DNA from: a virus
Virus record (IMG/VR): IMGVR_UViG_3300036790_000131
Location: 1-36,136 of that record
Reading direction: 5' to 3' (one strand)
DNA length: 36,136 nucleotides
Shown here: positions 8,154-16,648 of the stretch, piece by piece
Position numbering within the stretch: the stretch's first letter is position 1
How the letters are laid out: each line of letters opens with the position of its first letter
The notes under the pieces: model-generated
Told to the model about the DNA's origin: nothing
Database searches by the model: none
Seen by the model: the letters and a program-made list of their open reading frames with translations, nothing else
Program-made: the position numbers and the translations under genes

Positions 8154-11100
8154 TTACTGTTCTACCTCGTAAGCGCCGAAAATGGTCAAGGTTTGCAATT
8201 CATTCTGGGCTGCTTCCGCAGGCCATTGAACTGAAATCTGAAGATGTCGGCAGTATGCGAGCAAGTCCTCGTTCTCGGCCATGTAAAATCTCTGGGCAAG
8301 AATAGAAGAACTAGGCGGAAGATTCGGAGGGTCTGTCACCCAATGTTTCAGGATATCAAAACTTCCGGTATAGTACGGCAAAGCTTCATCCGTGATAACA
8401 CCAAGGATGAGAGGAGAACCTACGTTCACGCTCTCTGTCGTAATAAACGCAATCTTCGCAATCTGACCGGGTTGAGCCAAAACAATAGAACCGATCACAG
8501 CATACGCTGCATAGGTACTACCATTAGAATCGGTTGAACCCCCGTCAGTCGTAGCTGTAATGCTGCGAGCCAGAATCATACTCGACGCACTCACCTGTCC
8601 AAGCAAAAGATTATGGATACCGGGACTGGTTTCTACGCTCTTGATTGCACCCGCACCGTTTACTACGGTCGCGAACGGACTCCATGCAACACTACCTTGT
8701 TCCGGGGCTGGGGTTTGGATAAGTTTATACCATCCATTAGTTCCGTCCGCAACATACCATGCCGCATCTTCACCATTCACATACCACGCCACATAAACCG
8801 CTCCTGACACCCACGAAGTACCGGGTTGTCCGGTATTTTGACGGAATTGATCGCCGATATTGAAACCGACATAACTCAAGCCCGCGCTAGGATCGAATAT
8901 GACAAACTGTTTGTCTGTCGTAAAGAATCCAATGAGACCCCCATTCACATCGAGCGCATTATAGCTCCCGAGTCCCACTCCAGTAAGATATGGAATCGCA
9001 GGTAAAATCGGACTCGACGTAGTCCCGTTGCCGGGTATGATGTACACATCACTCACAGTAAAAACCAACATTCCGATAGCTACCGGAACGAGACGCTTCA
9101 CTTGTGAAGGACATGACGCGAAATTCCCCGGCGCTGTTCCATCTGTACCATTCCCAACCGGGGCTAAAGGCCCGGTGGTGTAAAACACTTGGTTTCCAAT
9201 GCTGTACCAGATGCGATTGAGATGGAACGTCAGATTGATTGCACCCGCCGCCGGGGGAGTATTTTCCCCCGCTTCTGCACCTTCCACCAAATTATTGAGT
9301 TCAGTGTCCGGGGTTGTATCCACGTATCCATAACGCAAGTACTGCGTAAGCGGAACGGTATACGGAGAATTGACAAATCCCGGAATCAACAGCGGGGTTG
9401 TAAACCCGTCTGCCGAGCGGAAAATGGCAACATAGTCGGCCTGTGGATCAATAGTCGATGGATTCAAACCTGAACCGGGTCCGAAAGCAACTTGACCTTT
9501 TACGATTGGACCTGTTGCCGCGCTAACCGGACCTACGTTCGACACCGTATTATCGAGAGTGTTTACTAAAGCAATCCAATACAACCATCCCTGTTGACTA
9601 GTCGCAGTGATCGAAGACCCCGTCGGCGCACTCTGAGGTACAGAACCCTCGTTAATCCATTGAAGGGGAGGATTCGGGTCCGCAAGTATGGAGCCGATGG
9701 CTGTATTTGTCCACGTCGGAGGATTTGTTCCGGTAGCACCTGTTTCATATGCAGCTTCTTGGTTGCTGTTTGTATCGATAATCTCAGTACCGGGGAGTGT
9801 GTACGTCGTGTCGTCACTCCATACAAAATCACTCACGGGACCGATATTGTTCCACAGATATTGTTGACCCGCAGTCTGGATTTCTACGACACGCCCGCCC
9901 CATACGATGACCTCATTCACTGTATCATAGGTAGCACCAACTTTAGTAAAAGCAGGCCACACGGGTGCAGAAGTACCACTCTCGTCGCGCCCTACCGCCA
10001 AAGTTTGCGATGGCGCAGACCCCGAACCGGGGCACATGAAAATAAAATATCCACCGGAATGATGCCACTTCGCATACGAAATCTCAACCGCGTAATTACC
10101 GGCCTGCGGAAAATGCCAAGTCGCTGAGTCCGCCGGAAAAGCTGCGGTTTCGCTAAATGGACCCGGACCGGTGTTACCCGAACGATTCGTTCCGCACATA
10201 TCCACGCCCGCTGGTCGGCCAAAGCCGTTCTTCGGGGAAATAGTCTGAGTGACTCCGTTTGTGTTCCCACTAACTTTATAGGCACCCGGTACGACAGTTC
10301 CGGGATCAATGCCCACAGAATCGAAGGTAAAGAAAGCTCCATCGTTGTGCTGCATCGTGAAGGTGTAAGTACCCGGACGCGGGATAAAAATGTACGTCTG
10401 GATTGAACCATCCCAATTATTGTTGATAACCCCGGTATCAATCGGCGTGATTGTACCCGGTTCACCCGCCCCATTTACCGGAAGCATGCCATAATCAGTT
10501 GAATCATCCCCGCTTCCCGGTGGTAATGTTTTTTGTAACCAAAGTCCATCCAGAGTAATGTGTAGGGGACTAGCAAATGATCCAGCGCCCCACGTCACAT
10601 CACTCCCGACAATAGCCGGGTCTGCTGCATTGAAGAAGGGAACCGCGCCCTGATAAATTCCTTCCTGTTGAGAATTCGGTTCGGTGAACGCATAAAGGTC
10701 CAAAGAACTATTCACAAAAGGTTGAATCTTTGGTCCGAGTTGAAACAAATACTTGGACGGAGAGACGATAAAATCTCCCACGTTATAGTGGGTGTGCGCT
10801 GCCCAAGTCAACGAAGCCGCTAGTTGTACGCAAGTCCAAATCGCTGATCCACCATGAGACGATTCAGAAACAGTAGATGGAGGATTCGTTCCTGCTACTT
10901 TAATTGCTTGACCGTATTCCGCAACCGGGTTCGTAATCGAACCAATTACAGTTGCCGTATAAGGAGCTTGAAATGCAGTAGTCGTCAATCCCGTCGCACT
11001 GACAGTAAACTGAAGACCTGTAAGATTCGGAAAGCTACCCTGACCGGGGGCGAAGGTACACAAATTAGCCAGCACAACAGTATCTCCAGCCACGAGAGCG

Positions 11101-12446
11101 GGAGATTGGGTATCTGTTTGGAAATAGATGTTAGTACCATCACTATAAACAGACGAAATCACAACCTTCTGTTGCGGGGTTGGACTAGTTGTCCACGTCG
11201 GCATAACCGATCCGGTTAATCCGGGGGTCGTAATCTGCCACAAATTTCCGAACGTAGGATCGATGAAAACTGAAGCAGGGGAATAGTAAGTATCCTTTTG
11301 CCACGAGACCGCACTACCTGATGCCGTAAATGACGGTGCTTCCGTCGGGGCCTTGATTCCCCAATTCTCTACATTGGAACCCCGGTTAATCCACAGAGTA
11401 TTCCCGTCGAGGGTCAAACTACCCATAAAATCATTACCCGGCGCAGGAACAGTCGTTCCGTATGTAGGCACGCTCGCCCCGGTCTCTGCGATATAGGGCG
11501 TACTTCCATCTCCTGTCGTTCCAGTTTGTATAATATAAGCGGGTCCGGCTTCGGCACTACTTACATTGGGAAATTCAACGTCTGAAACAAACTTTCGCCC
11601 TAAAAGAGTATGGTCATATTTTTGGGTGAGAGTAATCGTTGCCCCGTTGAGCCACGTTTCCGTAGTCAAACCCCACAACTGAAAAGAAGTTCCTACCGGA
11701 TAATCTCGGGTATCATCTGTTAAAGAGACAGTCAACGTCAATACATTGTCGGAAACACTAACATCAGTCACACTTCCGATAGAGATGCCGATAAACTGTT
11801 GAATATTTCCGTTTGCCGGGTCCAACAAATACGTTCCAAAGGGATAGGTACCCGCCAGCCCGTCGGAACCCTGTAGGAATGTGTTATTCCCAGCCGATGT
11901 CCGGACAAATAAGGACTGTAACCACTTCTTCTGGTCGATACCATCTGCGAAATAAAGGGAATTACCGACGGCTTGAGTATAGCTTTGACCCGCGCCGGGG
12001 GATTTCACGAATGCCAATCCAGTGTTATACCCGCTATCACCCCCGCGTTGGAAGGTATCTGTCAGAGAATACAGATGGTCTGTTCCAGAACCACCTTCAT
12101 CGATTATAGTGAATATCTTTTCAAGAGTTGTTCCAAAGACATCACTGGTACCCTTATTGACCCGGAATTCATCAAACGAATCAGGGTCATTATAAGTATG
12201 AGTGTCGTACAGTGGGTTTCCGGGACGACGAACCAAAGTCAAACGATTCGAGACTTCAATGTTTGACCCAGCTATGAGTGCATCCCCGGATGTATCCGAA
12301 TAAAACTTTTCAGAAATATGACTCGCACTTGCGGCACGTAGGGGTGACCGGTTTGTATTTATACCATTGAAAAACCGACCGGAATAGATATTAGCGTACT
12401 TCGGGGGTTTTTGTGGTTGACCACCATTTGCCTGAATTTGAGACAT
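8154..12446 (-). CDS. Very large tail protein with degenerate repeats and a PA14-like domain, 1430 residues
   Basis: The largest complete gene in the window; ATG 12446 follows AAGGA. Residues 1-200 contain NRSPLRAAS and LTLVRRPGNPLYD, which resemble the start of podovirus tail-nozzle (T7 gp12-like) and related tail proteins. A repeated unit of roughly 50-70 residues with the pattern x-G-T/L-S/G-x-x-P-x-W/Y...DG-x-x-W-x-N-x-G recurs near 310-357, 390-440, 515-545, 815-850 and 890-940. Residues about 640-806 form a PA14-like beta-barrel (RPGTYTFTMQHNDGAFFTFD near 690-710), a domain associated with carbohydrate binding. From about residue 980 the protein is a further beta-rich domain. It probably forms part of the tail tube or tip and may contact host glycans; both roles are inferred. 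Confidence 0.75.
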   Translation of the reverse strand: MSQIQANGGQPQKPPKYANIYSGRFFNGINTNRSPLRAASASHISEKFYSDTSGDALIAGSNIEVSNRLTLVRRPGNPLYDTHTYNDPDSFDEFRVNKGTSDVFGTTLEKIFTIIDEGGSGTDHLYSLTDTFQRGGDSGYNTGLAFVKSPGAGQSYTQAVGNSLYFADGIDQKKWLQSLFVRTSAGNNTFLQGSDGLAGTYPFGTYLLDPANGNIQQFIGISIGSVTDVSVSDNVLTLTVSLTDDTRDYPVGTSFQLWGLTTETWLNGATITLTQKYDHTLLGRKFVSDVEFPNVSSAEAGPAYIIQTGTTGDGSTPYIAETGASVPTYGTTVPAPGNDFMGSLTLDGNTLWINRGSNVENWGIKAPTEAPSFTASGSAVSWQKDTYYSPASVFIDPTFGNLWQITTPGLTGSVMPTWTTSPTPQQKVVISSVYSDGTNIYFQTDTQSPALVAGDTVVLANLCTFAPGQGSFPNLTGLQFTVSATGLTTTAFQAPYTATVIGSITNPVAEYGQAIKVAGTNPPSTVSESSHGGSAIWTCVQLAASLTWAAHTHYNVGDFIVSPSKYLFQLGPKIQPFVNSSLDLYAFTEPNSQQEGIYQGAVPFFNAADPAIVGSDVTWGAGSFASPLHITLDGLWLQKTLPPGSGDDSTDYGMLPVNGAGEPGTITPIDTGVINNNWDGSIQTYIFIPRPGTYTFTMQHNDGAFFTFDSVGIDPGTVVPGAYKVSGNTNGVTQTISPKNGFGRPAGVDMCGTNRSGNTGPGPFSETAAFPADSATWHFPQAGNYAVEISYAKWHHSGGYFIFMCPGSGSAPSQTLAVGRDESGTSAPVWPAFTKVGATYDTVNEVIVWGGRVVEIQTAGQQYLWNNIGPVSDFVWSDDTTYTLPGTEIIDTNSNQEAAYETGATGTNPPTWTNTAIGSILADPNPPLQWINEGSVPQSAPTGSSITATSQQGWLYWIALVNTLDNTVSNVGPVSAATGPIVKGQVAFGPGSGLNPSTIDPQADYVAIFRSADGFTTPLLIPGFVNSPYTVPLTQYLRYGYVDTTPDTELNNLVEGAEAGENTPPAAGAINLTFHLNRIWYSIGNQVFYTTGPLAPVGNGTDGTAPGNFASCPSQVKRLVPVAIGMLVFTVSDVYIIPGNGTTSSPILPAIPYLTGVGLGSYNALDVNGGLIGFFTTDKQFVIFDPSAGLSYVGFNIGDQFRQNTGQPGTSWVSGAVYVAWYVNGEDAAWYVADGTNGWYKLIQTPAPEQGSVAWSPFATVVNGAGAIKSVETSPGIHNLLLGQVSASSMILARSITATTDGGSTDSNGSTYAAYAVIGSIVLAQPGQIAKIAFITTESVNVGSPLILGVITDEALPYYTGSFDILKHWVTDPPNLPPSSSILAQRFYMAENEDLLAYCRHLQISVQWPAEAAQNELQTLTIFGAYEVEQ

Positions 12447-12454
12447 ACTGTCCT

Positions 12455-13621
12455 TTAGAAATTATTAACCCACCAGCCATAGCCCACTTGAAAATTGGTC
12501 GAACTACCATCAGTTGGTTCTGTCCAATACGAAGTCGAGACCGCAGTGCTCGCAACGGGAATATGGGTTGAAACAGTTCCGACTTTCGTACCATCTATGT
12601 AAAAATCAAAGACGCCTGCGGAACTCTGAACAATCCGAAAATCGTGCAAGTCGGTATCCGGAACGACGCCGGTACTGCCAACGGTCACACTGCTGCCATC
12701 TGGAGATGCGTAAAACATCCACGTCGTATCACCTGCATTCGTTGGCGAGAATCGGAAACCAACCACGGCAAAAGACGGCGTATCCGAAGAGAGCCCGCCA
12801 CCCGCTACGCTCGATTGAGGTGCAATGCAGACCCAGCTTCGGGTGAGCGTCGTTCTCTGTAACCCAAATCGTGTCCAGAAAGCATTCAGACTCCCGACGG
12901 AAATACCGTCGTGGGCATCGGTGAGATAAATCCCACTCGACGCGGCTAACTGGTATGTAGCACCCTCCGTCGCAGTCGGTCCACCCTGCTGCACAGACGA
13001 TCCGGTTGTAGGAACCATACCAAGACCATTCCCCCCTTCCAAACTCGTCCCAGCGGCGCAAGAAAACCCATGCACATTCTGGAAGGACTCGTAGATAGGA
13101 ACCGCTGTGGACGGAATCTCTATATTGACAGAACCATTACCTTCATCGGTAATTATTGCTGAGGAATCTAGCGATTCCAAATTGAGAAGTTTCTGATTTA
13201 CGTTCGGGGTTCCATTCACTTCTAGTGTCGGAATCTGGACGGGTGGAACCCATGAGATGACTTGATTCGGAATCCACGTTCCGACATCAAACGGAGAAGA
13301 ACCTTCAACCTGTTGATTGTTCGGTCCCCATGCGGGCTGACCTTCAACGGTATACCCGGTCACGCGGTAGTAAGTGTTCACCGGGAGGAGATTGTCATTC
13401 CCCCAGACGTACTGGTCTGCTGCCGTTGGCGTCGAAGCCGACGACGCGACATTCCCATCGGAATCGAGTTGAATCGTGATCTCGACACCCGAGACGACGT
13501 TGGCGACACCTGTCACGGTGCCATCCTGCGAGAGTTTCATTTTCAAATAGCCGTTGGCGAGGATATTCCCCTCGGCATCCTGAAAATTGCCTCCGGTAAG
13601 CTGGGTCTTAGTTGCTGTCAT
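12455..13621 (-). CDS. Tail fibre-like protein with lectin-like C-terminal domain, 388 residues
   Basis: ATG 13621 follows AAGGGA. Two modules are visible. Residues 1-130 (FQDAEGNILANGYL, LDSDGNV, NDNLLPVNTYY) match the 118-residue protein encoded at 14477-14833. Residues about 170-388 match the 281-residue protein at 13630-14475, with shared segments such as FRFSP...DTTW, PDTDLHDFRI and FYIDGTKVGTVSTHIP. The last pattern is typical of concanavalin A/LamG-like jelly rolls used by phage tails for glycan or surface binding. Thus one protein carries both halves that the neighbouring pair encodes separately. No enzyme motif is seen. Confidence 0.7.
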   Translation of the reverse strand: MTATKTQLTGGNFQDAEGNILANGYLKMKLSQDGTVTGVANVVSGVEITIQLDSDGNVASSASTPTAADQYVWGNDNLLPVNTYYRVTGYTVEGQPAWGPNNQQVEGSSPFDVGTWIPNQVISWVPPVQIPTLEVNGTPNVNQKLLNLESLDSSAIITDEGNGSVNIEIPSTAVPIYESFQNVHGFSCAAGTSLEGGNGLGMVPTTGSSVQQGGPTATEGATYQLAASSGIYLTDAHDGISVGSLNAFWTRFGLQRTTLTRSWVCIAPQSSVAGGGLSSDTPSFAVVGFRFSPTNAGDTTWMFYASPDGSSVTVGSTGVVPDTDLHDFRIVQSSAGVFDFYIDGTKVGTVSTHIPVASTAVSTSYWTEPTDGSSTNFQVGYGWWVNNF

Positions 13622-13629
13622 ATTTTCCC

Positions 13630-14475
13630 TTAATTATCAAGCCAACCCATACTCGACACCAAAATTGCTGTCGCAGCCGAGGTGTTCGTTTGATTATCTT
13701 GAAACACGAGATTCGCTAACCGAAGACTGTTAACCGGGATGTTGGACGACACCGTTGCAACCAAAACTCCATCAATCCAAAACTGAATCGAGGTACCTCC
13801 TCCTACGGAAAGAATCTGAAAAGTATGAAGATTTGTATCCGGGATAATCAAAGTATCAACGATAGTCTGATGGGTAGCATCGGTTTGACATATGGCTTTC
13901 CATGTCGTATCACTAGCACCCGCAGGTGAGTATCGAAAAGCCACTACATTCTTAGCGGGGGCATCACTTTTCATCGCTACACCGCTCGATGAAATACAGG
14001 TTGCCTCTCCCATCCCAATCCAAGCTCGTTGGACAGGGAATGATGGAGACAACATAACCCGGTAACAACCTTGTGACAACGTACCAAGCGTAATTCCAGT
14101 GGCTATGTCTGTTCCCGCGTTAGATGTAGCGTTATCAACCGCACCCGCTATACTTCCCGATGAGGGCAAAGAAGATTTATATTGCAGAAGAGGAGGATTT
14201 GTAGCGGTAGCTTCAATCGCAGAAACTTGACCAGAAGCCCCCACAAATCCGCTAGCACCGACTTGACACCCAAATTTAGAAAGACTAATACTTCCGCTCT
14301 GGTCACCACCAAACACCCATCCGTGTGACTTCAAAAAACTAACAAAGGAAAGACCAAGAGCCGCTATACTCGCAGCGGTCACTGAAAAATTAGAACCGCC
14401 ACGGTCTATGACAAGAAGATCATTACTCTGCGCGGGGTTACCCGATGACATCTGGGAAATTTTCAAACTTGCCAT
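13630..14475 (-). CDS. Tail fibre-like protein, 281 residues
   Basis: The start is ATG 14475 (MASLKISQMSSG), one base after the stop of the preceding gene and with GGAG upstream; a longer upstream start lacks support. The opening KISQM...NDLLVIDRGGSNFSVTAASIAAL is a common N-terminal module of phage tail fibres and appendages, likely used for trimerisation or attachment. Residues about 110-281 are a jelly-roll-like domain with YSPAGASDTTW, IPDTNLHTFQIL and FWIDGVLVATVSSNIP, matching the C-terminal half of the 388-residue neighbour. It is likely a receptor-binding or tail appendage component; this is inferred. Confidence 0.7.
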   Translation of the reverse strand: MASLKISQMSSGNPAQSNDLLVIDRGGSNFSVTAASIAALGLSFVSFLKSHGWVFGGDQSGSISLSKFGCQVGASGFVGASGQVSAIEATATNPPLLQYKSSLPSSGSIAGAVDNATSNAGTDIATGITLGTLSQGCYRVMLSPSFPVQRAWIGMGEATCISSSGVAMKSDAPAKNVVAFRYSPAGASDTTWKAICQTDATHQTIVDTLIIPDTNLHTFQILSVGGGTSIQFWIDGVLVATVSSNIPVNSLRLANLVFQDNQTNTSAATAILVSSMGWLDN

Positions 14476-14476
14476 A

Positions 14477-14833
14477 TTAAGTCTCCAACAAAATCGCACC
14501 CTGATTATTCTCTAAAAGAATCACACTACCATTTTCTTGCAACACAAAGTCCCCTGAAGGGGTAGTCGCGGTAAATTGACCCTGCCATACTAACAACCCG
14601 AGGGATGAATAGGCTTGCAGAACATAAAACGTTTCTGGGGTCAATTGATCGTTCGGCCACAAATCAATGGCAACGTTTCCATTCTCATCTAACCCGGATG
14701 ACACAGACTTAGTCGCAGCAATTTGAGAAACCCCAGAAGTACCGTCAAGATAGAGAAGCGCCACTAATTTTCCATTAGCCAGAGGATTTCCGTCGGCTGT
14801 TTGGAAAGTGAAAAAATACGTCTGAATCGACAT
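14477..14833 (-). CDS. Small tail protein, paralogue of the 388-residue protein's N-terminus, 118 residues
   Basis: ATG 14833 overlaps the stop of the GIY-YIG gene in TGATG. The protein has FQTADGNPLANGKLVALLYLDG, LDENGNV and NDQLTPETFYVLQAYS, aligning over nearly its full length to residues 5-115 of the 388-residue tail protein. This ADGNxLANG module is common in phage tail and baseplate-associated proteins and forms a small beta fold. The last 20 residues repeat a LLEN/LLET pattern (VILLENNQGAILLET). It probably works with the adjacent 281-residue protein as a two-chain equivalent of the fused paralogue. Confidence 0.6.
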   Translation of the reverse strand: MSIQTYFFTFQTADGNPLANGKLVALLYLDGTSGVSQIAATKSVSSGLDENGNVAIDLWPNDQLTPETFYVLQAYSSLGLLVWQGQFTATTPSGDFVLQENGSVILLENNQGAILLET

Positions 14834-15330
14834 CACCGGCCCCCCGCAGCGGCATGTCGAGCTTTGCCGCCTAGTTTCTGGGCACTCAGAGACGGCGAAA
14901 TTCGTCGAGCTTTCATCGTCGCTCTAATTTTAGCTCCCCAAGTAATACTACGGCCTTTATTATGGCGTCCGTTTGTATTTCCCCGCATGCTGGTTACAAG
15001 ACTAGGGCAGCATTTTCCTTTATTCCAAGGCACCATCCCGGAACGCCCCCCGCCGCCATCAGCGAGATTATATCCAACAGTTTGCGTCTTCATTGCGGCG
15101 ATGAATAGCATCTCTACGAAATTCAAATCTTCCTGAGAGTCACAGTCGATAAGCGATTCGATAGAAAAATTTTCAATTCCGTATTTTCGGATAGCCGCGT
15201 ATAGTTTAGGTTTTCCATTACTATGCAAAGCCTTTGTCTTTTGACTGCATAAATAATACTTCAAGTCTTGACGTGTTTGACCAACATATTTTTTATCATT
15301 AATGCGGTTGGTCATTACGTAGACTTTCAT
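14833..15330 (-). CDS. GIY-YIG homing endonuclease-like protein, possibly inactive, 165 residues
   Basis: GIY-YIG nuclease fold: KVYVMTN at the start, KKYVGQT at 13-19, AIRKYG at 46-51, and FVEMLFI around the metal-binding glutamate E73, followed by GYNLADGGGG. The C-terminal part (about 95-150) has PWNKGK and GRHNKGRS, short NUMOD-like DNA-binding motifs. The position normally held by the catalytic arginine (about residue 26) is tyrosine, so cleavage may be weak or lost. The gene is inserted exactly at a junction: its ATG overlaps the upstream stop (ATGA) and its TGA overlaps the next ATG. Both flanking genes remain complete, so it is free-standing. Confidence 0.85.
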   Translation of the reverse strand: MKVYVMTNRINDKKYVGQTRQDLKYYLCSQKTKALHSNGKPKLYAAIRKYGIENFSIESLIDCDSQEDLNFVEMLFIAAMKTQTVGYNLADGGGGRSGMVPWNKGKCCPSLVTSMRGNTNGRHNKGRSITWGAKIRATMKARRISPSLSAQKLGGKARHAAAGGR

Positions 15331-16271
15331 TGTCCCCTCGCGGCGATACCTTGTTGCATCTTCATCATATAGCCGTCTTGTAACGCCTGCCAGTTATTCA
15401 GAAAAATATTCTTCTGCTCTTCTGTCAAACCTTCCGCTCTAGCAAGCAGAGCCGCCTTGAATTGATTATTCGCATACGCAGCACGAGGATCATCCGCAAA
15501 ATGCCACATGAGAGCCAGAAAACCCCAGTCATATACATACTGCATGAAATCAGGTAAAGGAGCCCAAGTTTGATTAATGCTTGTAATCGTCGGAGCCGCT
15601 AGTTGAACATGAACGCTCACCGGATAAGGCTTATCCGGAGCCGAACTCAACCGGAACGTCGTATTCCCCTGCCCATCTTCGGTATGCGGCGAAAGGAATT
15701 CCGGACGATTGGCGCTCGTCTCTAAAGCCAATTGATTTTTGATTGTTAATTCCCACCATTTAAGAGGCGTACCTGTCGAGGTGAGATCAAGAACACTAGC
15801 GTGTTCAATATGTGAAAAAGATGGAACGGCTACAGTATAATCTTGGGTCGTAATATTAGTCCACGTTCCTACAGTATCGGTTCCATTCGGAAGTGATACA
15901 TTCGCGGTGAATTGAGAACCCGAGGACGTTTCCACCTCAATAAGAAGACCATTCAATCCGGTCAGGGTAGCCAACCCTTTTCCTAGTAAAAGATTTCCGG
16001 GTGCAAATGTATTTGTTGCTGTCACGGTGAGAACACCGCCCGAAATAGAAACCGCACTCGATGTCGCTTGGTTCGGAGTCGGGTTACACGTGAACACCAA
16101 TTCCAAATTATTCCACCACCACTCAAAGGGAGGACTGAGAATAGCTTGCATGACCAAAGTCGCCGAGGTAAGCGCAGGTTCCAAGGAATTTCCGATTACT
16201 GGGTTGCGGTTAAAATCCAACCGTCGGGTGAAGTTAATGCTGTCTTGAATCGTTCGAGTTGAAAGAGGCAT
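15327..16271 (-). CDS. Head-tail connector or tail tube candidate, 314 residues
   Basis: ATG 16271 follows AAGGAA. Residues 1-60 and 130-314 form one mostly conserved-looking unit, with GNSLEPALTSATLVMQAILSPPFEWWWN at the start and a helical C-terminus (PDFMQYVYDWGFLALMWHFADDPRAAYANNQFKAALL). An intervening beta-rich segment at about 60-130 (SGGVLTVTATN, NLLLGKGLATLTG) looks like a small inserted domain. The protein follows the putative neck protein and precedes tail genes, so an adaptor or tubular tail role is likely. I cannot assign a named family. Confidence 0.55.
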   Translation of the reverse strand: MPLSTRTIQDSINFTRRLDFNRNPVIGNSLEPALTSATLVMQAILSPPFEWWWNNLELVFTCNPTPNQATSSAVSISGGVLTVTATNTFAPGNLLLGKGLATLTGLNGLLIEVETSSGSQFTANVSLPNGTDTVGTWTNITTQDYTVAVPSFSHIEHASVLDLTSTGTPLKWWELTIKNQLALETSANRPEFLSPHTEDGQGNTTFRLSSAPDKPYPVSVHVQLAAPTITSINQTWAPLPDFMQYVYDWGFLALMWHFADDPRAAYANNQFKAALLARAEGLTEEQKNIFLNNWQALQDGYMMKMQQGIAARGQ

Positions 16272-16278
16272 AGATTCC

Positions 16279-16638
16279 TTATTCGACCAGTTTGCGGATA
16301 ACTAAACTGCCCCATATGAAAGGCGCAAATGTCCAACCCCACAAACCTAGATCGATAGCCAAATCTCCGATACTTTCGATCCCTTCTCCACGGATATCAA
16401 AAATATCCGCCAAGAAATTAAGATGAGTTTGCGGCGTCATGACACAATGAACGGAATCAAGCATATCCGTCGTCCCGTGCCCGTCGGTGAACCCAGCTAA
16501 TTTCACTGAATTGACCATAACGGGAAAACGATCATGGTTAGCCACTAAAACCAATTGATTCGAGACTGCTCCCAAAAGAATGAACAACAAGGGAAGAGCC
16601 AATACATACAAATACGTTTTCCGCAGAAACTTCAACAT
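16279..16638 (-). CDS. DUF5317-like small membrane protein, 119 residues
   Basis: Two hydrophobic segments are visible: about 8-33 (LYVLALPLLFILLGAVSNQL) and about 95-113. Between them lie VANHDRFPVMVN, CVMTPQTHLNFLADIFDI and IESIGDLAIDLG. These three landmarks (N-x-x-R-x-PV, T-x-L-x-x-L-x-D, SIGD) are what I associate with DUF5317, a bacterial membrane protein family of unknown function. It is odd in a head-tail gene block. It may alter the host membrane or be a virion-associated membrane protein; neither can be shown here. GGAG precedes ATG 16638. Confidence 0.6.
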   Translation of the reverse strand: MLKFLRKTYLYVLALPLLFILLGAVSNQLVLVANHDRFPVMVNSVKLAGFTDGHGTTDMLDSVHCVMTPQTHLNFLADIFDIRGEGIESIGDLAIDLGLWGWTFAPFIWGSLVIRKLVE

Positions 16639-16648
16639 AATTCTCCGA

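Noticed and set aside
14833-15330. A second intron around the GIY-YIG gene.
   Set aside because: Both flanking genes have complete starts and stops, and no group I core elements were seen around it.
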